Origin: Clostridia bacterium
GTDB taxonomy: Bacteria > Bacillota > Clostridia > Oscillospirales > CAG-272
NCBI GenBank assembly: GCA_017621475.1
Contig: JAGATA010000038.1
Span: 1-35,001, forward strand
Length of the DNA stretch: 35,001 nt
Direction of reading: 5' to 3'
A program made the translations under genes and the position numbers. The notes beneath the pieces were generated by a model, which saw only the letters and a program-made list of their open reading frames with translations, was not told the origin of the DNA and made no database searches. Position 1 is the stretch's first letter. The number at the start of each line of letters is the position of its first letter. Below are positions 6,433 through 14,188 of this stretch, piece by piece.

Positions 6433-7341
6433 ATGGAAAAAGAAAAAAAGACTACAAAAAGTATTATAGATCGTCTTACTTATGCTTATATACGCAAAAT
6501 CAAGAAATGGATGTTTTGTCCAGCGTGTCAAAACGGTAAAATGACAATAGATAAGAAATCTACGGTATGGAATTGTGAAGATTGTGGATATAAGCTGTCT
6601 GCCGATGAATTCGAGGATAATTACGTTTTTTGGTTCTGCGATGAGTGTCAGACATACCTTAATAACCAAGAAGGGTTTGACTGTAACGCTGTAAAGCATA
6701 TCTGCAGAAACTGTGGTTATGAAAATGACACAACCTTTGAAAATGTAAAAGGGATTTGCTCTGATTGTGGAAAGATAATTCCGGATCCCGAGGCTACATT
6801 ATGTGCTGATTGCAGACAACGACGTCGTGAAAAAGCGAAGGAGTGGCTTATAACTGTCGGGAAGGTCGTAGGTGTAGCAGCAGCTGTGGTCGGAGCGGTT
6901 TGTGTTGCTGTGGCTGCTTCTGGCGATGAGGAAACGAACACTACTGGTCTTAATGTTTTGCCACCTGATAATGAAGGGGGAGTTGATAATATCAAAACTG
7001 CCAACAGCGAAAATACAGCAGCAAGCACACTTAGGAGAGAAGGCGATATAGTTTGGTATTGCGATGGGTGTGATGCTGAACTTAACAGGCAAAAAGGGTT
7101 TAGCACATTATTAGGCACTTGGACCTGTGCGAAGTGCGGTTACTTAAATGATGTAACAGATGCTAACATACTATCCGAAGAGGAAGCAGATATTCAAGCA
7201 TCTTTTCAGACTGAATGTCCTTGCTGCGGTGGTCATATGTGCATAGGCGAAGGATATGCTAAAACTGTTTATGTATGTGAAGACTGTGGCAAAGAAGCGT
7301 GGTACGATGATGATAGTGGTCTTTTGGTGTTTGACGCATAA
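6433..7341 (+). CDS. Multi-zinc-ribbon membrane protein, unknown function
   Basis: A 302-residue protein with five CxxC-CxxC zinc ribbons: C29/C32/C48/C51, C69/C72/C91/C94, C109/C112/C124/C127, C210/C213/C232/C235 and C262/C265/C282/C285. Ribbons 1-3 precede a hydrophobic helix at about 140-162 (TVGKVVGVAAAVVGAVCVAV); ribbons 4 and 5 follow it after an Asn/Gly-rich linker. Ribbons 2 and 4 are copies of one module: W-F/Y-C-D-x-C, then LN-x-Q-x-GF, then C-x-x-C-G-Y-x-N-D. No catalytic motif is visible. With three ribbons on one side of a single helix and two on the other, topology is ambiguous. The start follows AGGAGGAAGG. It is last in the cassette, and a strong terminator follows. Confidence 0.8.
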   Translation: MEKEKKTTKSIIDRLTYAYIRKIKKWMFCPACQNGKMTIDKKSTVWNCEDCGYKLSADEFEDNYVFWFCDECQTYLNNQEGFDCNAVKHICRNCGYENDTTFENVKGICSDCGKIIPDPEATLCADCRQRRREKAKEWLITVGKVVGVAAAVVGAVCVAVAASGDEETNTTGLNVLPPDNEGGVDNIKTANSENTAASTLRREGDIVWYCDGCDAELNRQKGFSTLLGTWTCAKCGYLNDVTDANILSEEEADIQASFQTECPCCGGHMCIGEGYAKTVYVCEDCGKEAWYDDDSGLLVFDA

Positions 7342-7384
7342 AGCGTTGCAGTAATCAAAGAAAAAGTCAACCTTAAAACTTAAA

Positions 7385-7415
7385 ACGGCGGTTCTCAAGA
7401 GCAGAGAACCGCCGT
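7385..7415 (+). terminator. Terminator after the zinc-ribbon cassette
   Basis: A perfect 12-bp stem, ACGGCGGTTCTC (7385-7396) with GAGAACCGCCGT (7404-7415), with a CATTTTG tail. Confidence 0.85.
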
Positions 7416-7457
7416 CATTTTGTATAAAATAAAAATCATAAAGTGCCGAAAACCCTT

Positions 7458-7595
7458 ATGGCATATGGCTTTTTTGTGACAAATGTGGTCAAACATGTGG
7501 TCGTGCCCGATTTTGAGCCGATTTTGAGCAAAAAAATAGCGGACGTTTTCGAGGTGGTGCAATCACAAAAAAGCCCGAAAAAGCCCGTAAAATAA
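7458..7595 (+). CDS. Short ORF resembling a tyrosine-recombinase tail, possible remnant
   Basis: A 45-codon frame from ATG 7458 (or GTG 7443) to TAA 7593-7595, containing VTNVVKHVVVPDFEPILSKK. No ribosome binding site is visible. The peptide reminds me of the variable C-terminal tails of phage integrases in Clostridia, and its position against a tRNA 3' end fits a decayed integrase, but it lacks any catalytic residue. It may be a remnant or a chance frame. Confidence 0.25.
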   Translation: MAYGFFVTNVVKHVVVPDFEPILSKKIADVFEVVQSQKSPKKPVK

Positions 7596-7597
7596 AG

Positions 7598-7629
7598 AAA
7601 ATCGGAGGTTCGGTTGAACCTCCGATTTT
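7598..7629 (-). terminator. Terminator of tRNA-Pro
   Basis: A perfect 14-bp stem (7598-7611 with 7616-7629) with loop GGTT directly abuts the tRNA 3' end. On the minus strand it is followed by TCTTTATTTT. It could also stop plus-strand transcripts. Confidence 0.8.
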
Positions 7630-7705
7630 TGGTCTGAGTGACAAGACTTGAACTTGCGGCCTCTACCACCCCAAGGTAGCGCGCTACCAGCTGCGCCACA
7701 CCCAG
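7630..7705 (-). tRNA. tRNA-Pro (anticodon GGG)
   Basis: The 76-nt cloverleaf is read on the minus strand. The acceptor CTGGGTG pairs with CACTCAG (one G-T), followed by discriminator A and encoded CCA. The D arm is GCGC-AGCTGGTA-GCGC, the anticodon stem CTACC/GGTAG holds loop TTGGGGT with GGG at positions 34-36, and the T arm is GCAAG-TTCAAGT-CTTGT. It reads CCC and CCU codons. Confidence 0.95.
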
Positions 7706-7736
7706 ACATATGTTACTCTTGCCATCGGCAGGAATT

Positions 7737-7765
7737 ATTATAGCATAATGAACCTGCCGTGTCAA
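7737..7765 (-). promoter_or_regulatory. Consensus promoter of tRNA-Pro
   Basis: On the minus strand, perfect TTGACA (7765-7760), 17-bp spacer and TATAAT (7742-7737), with extended -10 TGC. It lies 34 bp past the end of ktrA. Confidence 0.85.
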
Positions 7766-7798
7766 GAGATTTTTGAAAGTTTTTTTAGTTTTTTTGGA

Positions 7799-8443
7799 TT
7801 ATTTTATGATTTTATAAATATCTTCGGTTTTGCCGAATACAAGGGTATGCTCGTCCTCTTTAAAAGTGTAATCCGGGGTTGGAAGCGGGAGCATCGTGTC
7901 ACCTTTTTTAATGGCAAGGATATTGAGGTTATAGCGGGAGCGGAAGTTAAGCTCTTTAATGCTCTTGCCGAGCCACTTTTTCAGAGGCTGTATTTCGTAT
8001 ATCGCGTAGTCCTTCGTAAGCTCTATGCAGTCGAAGATATTGTCATAGCTTTCGCGAAGAGCTATCTTTATCGCGGAGTCGCGTTCGGGATATATTACTT
8101 CATCCGCGCCATTGCGTAGCAAGAATTTTGCCTGAAGGTCTTCTTCCGCTTTGCTGAACACTTTTTTTGCGTCGAGCTCTTTAAGCAAGCTTGTGATTTC
8201 AAGGCTATCCTGAAATTTTGATGCTACGCAAACAAAGCAAGCATCGAAATGGTCGATACCGAAGGATTTAAGCACATCAACGTTTGTGCAATCGCCTATT
8301 TTCGCGCTTGTGACATATGGGAGCATATCCTCCAGCGCTTCCGCGCGTTCATCAACTATCATAATCTCACATTTCTGCTCGCAAAGCTTGCGGCAGAGGT
8401 GGTGGCCGAAGGAACCCATACCTATTATCAAAAATGATTTCAT
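7799..8443 (-). CDS. ktrA: KtrA/TrkA potassium uptake regulatory subunit
   Basis: A 214-residue cytoplasmic RCK protein of usual length. RCK_N starts with the nucleotide-binding fold G8-M-G-S-F-G13 and the acid at VDERAEAL (second-strand D); RCK_C covers about 135-214 (AIYEIQPLKKWLGKSIKEL, then EDEHTLVFGKTEDIYKI). The octameric ring gates the membrane subunit KtrB in response to ATP/ADP, and in other Firmicutes the RCK_C domain binds c-di-AMP. AAGGAAGGTG precedes the ATG, and ktrB ends 19 bases upstream, so the two form one operon. No terminator separates it from the tRNA promoter. Confidence 0.93.
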   Translation of the reverse strand: MKSFLIIGMGSFGHHLCRKLCEQKCEIMIVDERAEALEDMLPYVTSAKIGDCTNVDVLKSFGIDHFDACFVCVASKFQDSLEITSLLKELDAKKVFSKAEEDLQAKFLLRNGADEVIYPERDSAIKIALRESYDNIFDCIELTKDYAIYEIQPLKKWLGKSIKELNFRSRYNLNILAIKKGDTMLPLPTPDYTFKEDEHTLVFGKTEDIYKIIK

Positions 8444-8462
8444 AAATTACACCTTCCTTGTT

Positions 8463-9821
8463 TTAACCGATTACTATTTTTTCTTCGGGTGGGAGTATTG
8501 CCGCCCTCGTTCTGCGTTCCATAAGGGCAAGAGCGAACGAAACGCTTCCTATTCGCCCAAGGTACATAAGGAATATTATAACGTAACGCGAAACCGTGCC
8601 AAGCGACCGCGTGATACCCGTCGTCATACCTACAGTGCCTATCGCGGAGAAGGCTTCGAACATAACGTCCACAAGCCCAAGCGAGCTTTGCGTTATGCAG
8701 ATAACGATAACGCCGCCTATTGCAAGCGTAAGATTCGTAAAGAGGACGGACGTTGCTTTTTGGAGCGAATCGTTATCAAGCCTTCTGCCGAATACGCCAA
8801 CGTATTGGCGATGTGTAACGCCTGCAAGCGTTTGAAGAATCATAACGACAATAGTTGTTGTTTTGATACCGCCCGCGGTGGAGCCCGGGCTGCCGCCGAT
8901 GAACATGAGGAGTATTGTAACGAGCTTGGAGCCGTCTGCCATAGCTGCTACGTCAATGGTATTGAACCCTGCGGTTCTCGCCGTACAGGATGCAAAAAAC
9001 GCCGTGAGAAGCCTTTCGCCCGTTCCCATATCCTTTCCCGTTGCATAAAGCTCGAAGAAATAGATGATGAGTGTGCCGCCGAGAAGGAGTATTGCCGTTG
9101 TGCAAAGGACTATTTTTGTGTGCAGGGTATAGCGGTGTACGCGCCATTTCTTTTCGCATATATCGTCCCATACCCAAAAGCCTATACCGCCTATGATGAT
9201 AAGGGCGCATATTGTAAGGGAAACAAGCGGGTCATCATAAAAATTTACAAGAGAGCAAAACTCGCCGTATTCGCTGCCCATAAGGTCAAAGCCTGCGTTG
9301 CAAAAAGCGGATATGGAATGAAAAACCGCGTAATATATGCCTTTTTCCGTGCCGAACAGCGGCACAAAACGGAAAGAGAGGAGCAGCGCGCCGAGCGTTT
9401 CAAAAAGTGCCGTACCGATTATTATTTTTTTCGAAAGGCCCATAATTCCGCGGACCTCGAAAGCGCCGATACTTTCTGCCATAATTTCTCTGCGGCGCAA
9501 ACCCACGCGCTTGCGTAAAAAGAGCATGAACATCATAGAGATGGTCATAAATCCAAGACCGCCTATCTGGATAAGCAGTATTATGACTATTTGCCCGAAT
9601 AGAGACCAATATGTAGCGGTGTCTCGTAGAATGAGCCCCGTAACGCAGGAGGCGCTCGTTGTGGTGAACAGCGCATCGGTAAAGGATGCGCCTTCCCCGG
9701 ATGCAGTGGAGATTGGAAGCATGAGCAAAAGTGTTCCGAAGGCTATCATTAGCAAGTATCCGATGGAAATGATTTGAATGTGCGAAAGTTTTCTTTTTTT
9801 TATTTTGTTTGTTTCTTCCAT
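8463..9821 (-). CDS. ktrB: KtrB/TrkH-type potassium transporter membrane subunit
   Basis: A 452-residue membrane protein, the ion-conducting subunit paired with the adjacent ktrA product. It has the four-repeat M1-P-M2 layout of the SKT superfamily. The four selectivity-filter regions are visible: TTSASCVTGLI, ISAFCNAGFD, SCTARTAGFN and SAIGTVGMTTG, each with the conserved filter glycine. The cationic C-terminus (LMERRTRAAILPPEEKIVIG) is typical. The family takes up K+ with Na+ dependence. The ribosome binding region is weak (AAGAAAAGAATAATAT), and I could not find a convincing promoter; a palindrome at 9875-9892 lies upstream. Confidence 0.93.
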   Translation of the reverse strand: MEETNKIKKRKLSHIQIISIGYLLMIAFGTLLLMLPISTASGEGASFTDALFTTTSASCVTGLILRDTATYWSLFGQIVIILLIQIGGLGFMTISMMFMLFLRKRVGLRRREIMAESIGAFEVRGIMGLSKKIIIGTALFETLGALLLSFRFVPLFGTEKGIYYAVFHSISAFCNAGFDLMGSEYGEFCSLVNFYDDPLVSLTICALIIIGGIGFWVWDDICEKKWRVHRYTLHTKIVLCTTAILLLGGTLIIYFFELYATGKDMGTGERLLTAFFASCTARTAGFNTIDVAAMADGSKLVTILLMFIGGSPGSTAGGIKTTTIVVMILQTLAGVTHRQYVGVFGRRLDNDSLQKATSVLFTNLTLAIGGVIVICITQSSLGLVDVMFEAFSAIGTVGMTTGITRSLGTVSRYVIIFLMYLGRIGSVSFALALMERRTRAAILPPEEKIVIG

Positions 9822-9874
9822 TTTATATTATTCTTTTCTTATAAAATTTATAGGCGAAAATGCTCTTACAAATC

Positions 9875-9892
9875 TTTGCGAATGTTCGCAAA
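9875..9892. promoter_or_regulatory. 18-bp palindrome upstream of ktrB
   Basis: TTTGCGAA-TG-TTCGCAAA has perfect 8-bp arms, about 55 bp upstream of ktrB. It has no T run in either direction, so an operator is more likely than a terminator. The regulator is unknown. Confidence 0.45.
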
Positions 9893-9974
9893 ATGGGAGT
9901 GAAATAGATTTTTCGGGTATAGCGTTTTTTTCTATCTAAATATCAAATCCGTTCAATAAACAATAAACTAATTG

Positions 9975-10385
9975 TTATGAACATTTAACACGTAATAAAT
10001 TTTGTATATTCTCAAAATGTTCTGTACATTCAACACGATAATTTATCCAACCACCATCCCCACAAGGATATCTATTGTCTATACATTTTTGTGTATATTT
10101 TTGAAGTTGTTCATAAACTGTTTTATATTGTTTGTCTTATAACCTTATCATAACAGTAAAAGCGTTATTTTCGGCAAAGATATTACAAATAAGTTTATTT
10201 TTCTTTCTGTGAGCAATTCCCCAACCATAATTATTACCATAAGGAAAAACTATTTTCTGCTCTGTTCCGAAAACGGATGTCAGATACTCATTAAGTAAAG
10301 AAAATCTTTTTGCATTTTCACCGCAAAATTCCGTCATTTCTTCTCTTGTCGGCATTACTTGTTTATTGAGCATTCTTTCATGCAT
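9975..10385 (-). pseudogene. DUF3788-like gene interrupted by one in-frame stop
   Basis: The frame runs 136 codons from ATG 10385 to TAA 9975, apart from a single TAA at 10137-10139. Before it the product reads MHERMLNKQVMPTREEM, then FPYGNNYGWGIAHRKKNK and ENNAFTVMIRL; after it, DKQYKTVYEQLQKYTQKC, then YPCGDGGWINYRVEC. This is the full layout of DUF3788 proteins, small cytoplasmic proteins of unknown function. The frame is preserved on both sides, so a point change such as TCA to TAA suffices. A strong promoter remains at 10426-10454, which suggests recent loss. Recoding or stop readthrough is possible but unsupported. Confidence 0.75.
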
Positions 10386-10425
10386 GAAAATATCTCTGTT
10401 ATTTTTTATAATGATTTATATCCAC

Positions 10426-10454
10426 ATAATATCACAATTGTTTGGCGGTGTCAA
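10426..10454 (-). promoter_or_regulatory. Promoter of the DUF3788 pseudogene
   Basis: On the minus strand, perfect TTGACA (10454-10449) and TATTAT (10431-10426) with 17-bp spacing. It diverges from the fucosidase promoter 30 bp away. Confidence 0.75.
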
Positions 10455-10483
10455 TATTTTGGCAAGGAAACTGAGATATCCCA

Positions 10484-10513
10484 TTGACAAGTTCTGCGGC
10501 AAAAAGGTATAAT
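10484..10513 (+). promoter_or_regulatory. Promoter of the GH95 gene
   Basis: TTGACA (10484-10489) and TATAAT (10508-10513) are 18 bp apart; AAGGAG and the ATG follow. Confidence 0.8.
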
Positions 10514-10549
10514 GAACAAAATTAATTTGGTTTTGCAAGGAGTTTTATT

Positions 10550-12847
10550 ATGGAAAATAAACTGCAATATTCTGCCGCTGCGGAATATTTTGAAGAAGCG
10601 CTTCCTCTGGGCAACGGTTCTTTAGGTGCTATGGTGTACGGTAAGTGCGGTAAGGAGAAAATTTCTCTGAACCACGATACGCTTTGGTCGGGCAAGCCGA
10701 GGCGTTACAAGAGAGAGAATGCTTACGATGCATACATCAAGGCTCAAAAGCTTGTGCTTGAAGACAAAATCGCAGAGGCGTCAGCTCTTCTTGAACAGGA
10801 ATTTACCGCGAATTTCGGACAATCTTATCTTCCTCTCGGAAATCTTTACATTGAGCGCAAAGGGGGGGCGGAGTTTTCTGAATACTGTCGTGAACTCAAT
10901 ATGGAAACGGGAATTGCATCCGTTCGTTACGCCGAGGACGGAATTAAGTTTGAAAGGGAGTATTTCGTTTCCCACCCGGATAACTGCCTTGCCATACATA
11001 TTGCCTCGGATAAACCCGCAAGCTATATCATTTCCGCAGATTGTCAACTCAAATACGCTGTGACCGCAAACGGTGGAGAACTTTGCCTTACGGGAGAATG
11101 CCCTACGGATATTTCGCCCGATTATGCAAGAGGTTTAACACCGCTCGTCTATGACGGAGACGGAATTAAATTTGCCGCTATCGGCGTTGCTGTGTCGGAC
11201 GGAAAAATTCGCTCCGAAGATTCTTGTGTTATTGTAGAAGATTGCACAGATCTTACCTTTACACTTTGCGTGGAGACAAGCTTCATTTCCTTTGATGTTC
11301 TGCCCGAAAAGAAATTCTATTACCCTTGCGAAGGGCGAGCTTTTGCCATAGCGAAAAAAGCGTATGCCGACGTTCGCGCCGCGCATATAGCGGACGTATC
11401 TGCATATTATAACCGAGTACAATTGGATTTAGGCTTTAAAAAATCAAATCTTCCTACTGATGAGAGAATAAAGTATCCTGATAAGTCGAGAGACCTCGGT
11501 CTTGCGGAACTTATTTTCAACTTCGGTCGATACCTCGTTATCGCGTCCTCACGCGAGGGTTCACAGGCAACAAATTTGCAAGGCATATGGAACGAAAAGC
11601 TCTATGCCCCGTGGTCCTCTAACTACACAGTTAACATCAACGCCGAGATGAACTATTGGCCCGTACTTATGTGCAACCTCGCAGGGATGGACATGCCGAT
11701 AATCGAACTTGTGAAGAAAATCAGTGTTACAGGAGTAGACGTCGCGCATGATTTCTACCGAGGAAAAGGGTATTGCAGTCACCATAACATCGATCTTTGG
11801 GGGCTTTCTACGCCCGTCGGCGCGGGTAGGGACGGGTGCATCGCTTACGCATATTGGAATATGTCCGCAGGCTGGCTTTGCCGCCATGTTTGGGAGCATT
11901 ACGAATATACGCTTGACCGCGAATATTTGAAAGATACCGCATATCCGCTTATGAAGGGCGCGGCGCTTTTTTACCTCTCCGTTTTAAAAGAGGTTGATGA
12001 AAATCTTGTAATTTGCCCCTCTACCTCGCCAGAAAACAGGTATTATTACAGGGAGGGTGAAGCTCTTGCGCTTGCGCGATATACAACAATGTCGCAGGCA
12101 ATAGTGATGGACCTTTTTGAAAACATCAGCCGTGCGGCAGATATATTGGAAATAGAAGATGATTTTATTGCGCAAATAAGAGAAAAGCTGCCGCTTCTTA
12201 ATCCTTATAAAATAGGCTCGGAAGGTCAGCTTCTGGAATATGATATGGACTTTGAAGAGCAGGATATACACCACCGCCATACCTCCCACCTTTATGGTCT
12301 TTATCCCGGAGAGAGTATAACTGTGGGTTCAACACCGGAGCTTGCCGATGCTTGCAGAAAAACACTTCTGCGCCGAGGGGACGTAAGTACCGGTTGGAGT
12401 ATGGGATGGCGCGTTAATCTTTGGGCGAAGCTCAAGGACGGCGACCACGCACTCTTGCTTATCAAAAATCAGCTTGCCTACGTTTCGCCAGAGGAACAAC
12501 GCAGTTGGCGCGGCGGCGGAACGTACCCGAACCTCTTTGACGCTCACCCTCCGTTCCAGATAGATGGCAATTTCGGCGTTTGCGCAGGCATTGCACAGCT
12601 TTTTCTGCAATGCGAGGATGGGAAGATATGCCTGCTTCCCGCGCTTCCCACAGAGTTTGAGAACGGCTCTGTAAAAGGCTTGAAGGCAAAGGGAGACATC
12701 ACGGTGGATATTTCTTGGAAAAACGGAAAACTCAAAGCTTTTTCGCTTGAATCTCCTTTTTCGCAGACGATTTGCGTAAAAACACCGGATGCGGAAAAGA
12801 CGATAGAGCTTCGCGCTTTTGAAAAGGCAGAGTTTGAAGCTATGTAA
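10550..12847 (+). CDS. GH95 alpha-L-fucosidase
   Basis: A 765-residue glycoside hydrolase family 95 enzyme, normal length for a single-domain member. The N-terminal domain has [14 protein letters not shown] and LNHDTLWSG; the (alpha/alpha)6 barrel carries [31 protein letters not shown] and [13 protein letters not shown]. By comparison with Bifidobacterium AfcA, E495 in STSPEN is the likely general acid, and N362, N364 and D672 (FQIDGNFG) the base system of the inverting mechanism. Members release alpha-1,2-fucose, some alpha-galactose. There is no signal peptide, so it should act inside the cell on imported oligosaccharides, yet no transporter or fucose pathway gene adjoins it. Confidence 0.92.
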   Translation: MENKLQYSAAAEYFEEALPLGNGSLGAMVYGKCGKEKISLNHDTLWSGKPRRYKRENAYDAYIKAQKLVLEDKIAEASALLEQEFTANFGQSYLPLGNLYIERKGGAEFSEYCRELNMETGIASVRYAEDGIKFEREYFVSHPDNCLAIHIASDKPASYIISADCQLKYAVTANGGELCLTGECPTDISPDYARGLTPLVYDGDGIKFAAIGVAVSDGKIRSEDSCVIVEDCTDLTFTLCVETSFISFDVLPEKKFYYPCEGRAFAIAKKAYADVRAAHIADVSAYYNRVQLDLGFKKSNLPTDERIKYPDKSRDLGLAELIFNFGRYLVIASSREGSQATNLQGIWNEKLYAPWSSNYTVNINAEMNYWPVLMCNLAGMDMPIIELVKKISVTGVDVAHDFYRGKGYCSHHNIDLWGLSTPVGAGRDGCIAYAYWNMSAGWLCRHVWEHYEYTLDREYLKDTAYPLMKGAALFYLSVLKEVDENLVICPSTSPENRYYYREGEALALARYTTMSQAIVMDLFENISRAADILEIEDDFIAQIREKLPLLNPYKIGSEGQLLEYDMDFEEQDIHHRHTSHLYGLYPGESITVGSTPELADACRKTLLRRGDVSTGWSMGWRVNLWAKLKDGDHALLLIKNQLAYVSPEEQRSWRGGGTYPNLFDAHPPFQIDGNFGVCAGIAQLFLQCEDGKICLLPALPTEFENGSVKGLKAKGDITVDISWKNGKLKAFSLESPFSQTICVKTPDAEKTIELRAFEKAEFEAM

Positions 12848-12937
12848 AGAACAAAAGGGAGGGGGAACGCCTACACTGTGAAAAATTGAATTTTAGATTA
12901 AAAATAAAATTTTTTTCAGAAAATCGTTTAATACAAA

Positions 12938-12968
12938 AAAACAGACGGTATGCAACCGTCTGTTTTTG
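12938..12968 (-). terminator. Terminator of rplJ-rplL (probably bidirectional)
   Basis: A perfect 13-bp stem (12938-12950 with 12956-12968; ACAGACGGT core) begins 16 bp after rplL and has A/T tracts on both sides. It can also end the convergent GH95 transcript, which has no other hairpin. Confidence 0.85.
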
Positions 12969-12984
12969 TTTATCGAAACTATAA

Positions 12985-13359
12985 TTATTTGATTTCGATT
13001 TCTGCGCCTGTAGCTTCGAGGGAAGCTTTGATCTTTTCAGCTTCTTCCTTGGAAACGCCTTCTTTGATAACCTTGGGAGCGGACTCAACGAGTTCCTTAG
13101 CTTCCTTAAGGCCGAGACCGAGAAGTTCACGAACAGCCTTGATAACGTCGAGTTTCTTAGCGCCGAAGCTCTTGAGTTCAACGTCGAATTCTGTCTTTTC
13201 TTCAACTGCTGCTGCTGCGGGAGCTGCTGCACCTGCAACTGCTACGGGAGCTGCGGATACGCCGAATTCTTCTTCGAGAGCCTTAACAAGGTCTGCTACT
13301 TCAAGTATTGTAAGAGTTTTGATTTCTTCGATTATAGCTGTGATTTTTTCGCTAGCCAT
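12985..13359 (-). CDS. rplL: 50S ribosomal protein L7/L12
   Basis: A 124-residue stalk protein of usual size. The N-terminal dimerisation helix pair ([17 protein letters not shown]) is followed by an alanine-rich flexible hinge (about 34-52) and the C-terminal domain that contacts elongation factors ([20 protein letters not shown], then [12 protein letters not shown]). It forms multiple dimers on L10. GGAGG precedes the ATG. It is the second gene after rplJ, 65 bp apart, and the last in the transcript; rpoB does not follow, unlike in most bacteria. Confidence 0.97.
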   Translation of the reverse strand: MASEKITAIIEEIKTLTILEVADLVKALEEEFGVSAAPVAVAGAAAPAAAAVEEKTEFDVELKSFGAKKLDVIKAVRELLGLGLKEAKELVESAPKVIKEGVSKEEAEKIKASLEATGAEIEIK

Positions 13360-13424
13360 TTTAATTATCCTCCGTTAAAACGATTTTTTTAATAAAATAA
13401 AGTTAGATTTGAATTGTTACGCGA

Positions 13425-13937
13425 TTACGCGTTTGCTTCAGTGCCGTTTTCTTTATCAACGTAAGCCTGAAGAACGTAAGCAAGACTGTAGAGGGAAGAC
13501 TGGAGGCTTCCGAGAACCTTGCCGATGAGGACTTCCTTGGAGGGAAGTTTTGCGAGCTGGTCGATACCGTCTTTATCAAGGATCTTGCCATCAACAAAAC
13601 CTGCTTTGATTTCGAACGTGTCGATCTTTTCAGCATACTTGCTGAGAATTTTTGCTGCTGCAACGGGATCTTTTTCGCTTGTTGCAACTGCTGTCATTCC
13701 TTCGAGAACGTTTGTGAGGTCTTCGTAACCGGAATTTTCGCAAGCTCTTTTGATAAGAGTGTTCTTAATTACGGCATAATTTACACCTGCGGCTGTGAGC
13801 TCTTTTCTGAGAGCTGTGTCGTTCTCGACTGTGATGCCTGCGTAGTTAACGATAACACACGCCTGTGCGTTTGTAAACTTGTCAGAAAGATCATTAACGA
13901 TCTGCTGTTTTCTTTCAACAACCTGTGCGCTAGGCAT
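13425..13937 (-). CDS. rplJ: 50S ribosomal protein L10
   Basis: A 170-residue base of the ribosomal stalk, normal length. The N-terminal rRNA/L11-binding domain shows KFTNAQACVIVNYAGITVENDTALR and YAVIKNTLIKRA, and the C-terminal helix that carries L7/L12 dimers is GSLQSSLYSLAYVLQAY. In Firmicutes L10 represses its own operon by binding the leader mRNA, and the matching leader is visible directly upstream. The ATG at 13937 follows AAGGGTGGTG. rplK and rplA, the usual preceding genes, are absent. Confidence 0.97.
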   Translation of the reverse strand: MPSAQVVERKQQIVNDLSDKFTNAQACVIVNYAGITVENDTALRKELTAAGVNYAVIKNTLIKRACENSGYEDLTNVLEGMTAVATSEKDPVAAAKILSKYAEKIDTFEIKAGFVDGKILDKDGIDQLAKLPSKEVLIGKVLGSLQSSLYSLAYVLQAYVDKENGTEANA

Positions 13938-14108
13938 TTTTTCACCACCCTTCTAAAAAATAAAAAGCTAAGCTTTTTTCGTGCAATAGGGCACAAAATA
14001 AAAAAGTCTTTCCGCAACCCAAAGGCGCAGAAAGACAGAAAAAATCATTTTCATATCTCCTCGGCAGGAAAGCTTTGCTTTTACATAAACCTGCTGTCTT
14101 CGGATTAC
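13938..14108 (-). ncRNA. L10 leader (autoregulatory 5' UTR)
   Basis: The untranslated leader of rplJ-rplL is about 170 nt. It contains the conserved CCGAAGACAGCAGG arm pairing with CCTGCCG and followed by AGGAGAT, as in the Firmicutes L10 leader family (Rfam L10_leader, from memory). Downstream is an intrinsic terminator: GTCTTTC and GAAAGAC around GCGCCTTTGGGTTGCG (14006-14036), followed on the minus strand by TTTTTT. L10 binding to the first element is expected to favour termination. Confidence 0.8.
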
Positions 14109-14114
14109 TGAGGT

Positions 14115-14143
14115 ATAATACCACATTTTTTGTATAATGTCAA
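14115..14143 (-). promoter_or_regulatory. Promoter of rplJ-rplL
   Basis: On the minus strand, TTGACA (14143-14138) and TATTAT (14120-14115), spacer 17, extended -10 TGG. Confidence 0.8.
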
Positions 14144-14188
14144 TACTTTTTTTGAAATTTTTTGTGATTTATTCACTTTTTCGCAAGT

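Noticed and set aside
8286..9518. A 410-codon plus-strand frame antisense to ktrAB
   Set aside because: It opposes clearly conserved KtrA and KtrB sequence, has Cys/Arg/Tyr-rich composition without domains, and no ribosome binding site. It is an antisense shadow.
9875..9892. LexA (SOS) box
   Set aside because: The palindrome centre is CGAATGTTCG with only two bases between half-sites; the Firmicutes SOS box needs CGAAC-N4-GTTCG spacing.
9822..9974. c-di-AMP riboswitch upstream of ktrB
   Set aside because: The gap is short and the conserved G-rich core of that riboswitch is not visible; only a palindrome is present.
13942..14124. A 60-codon minus-strand frame over the L10 leader
   Set aside because: The sequence is explained by the structured leader and attenuator.
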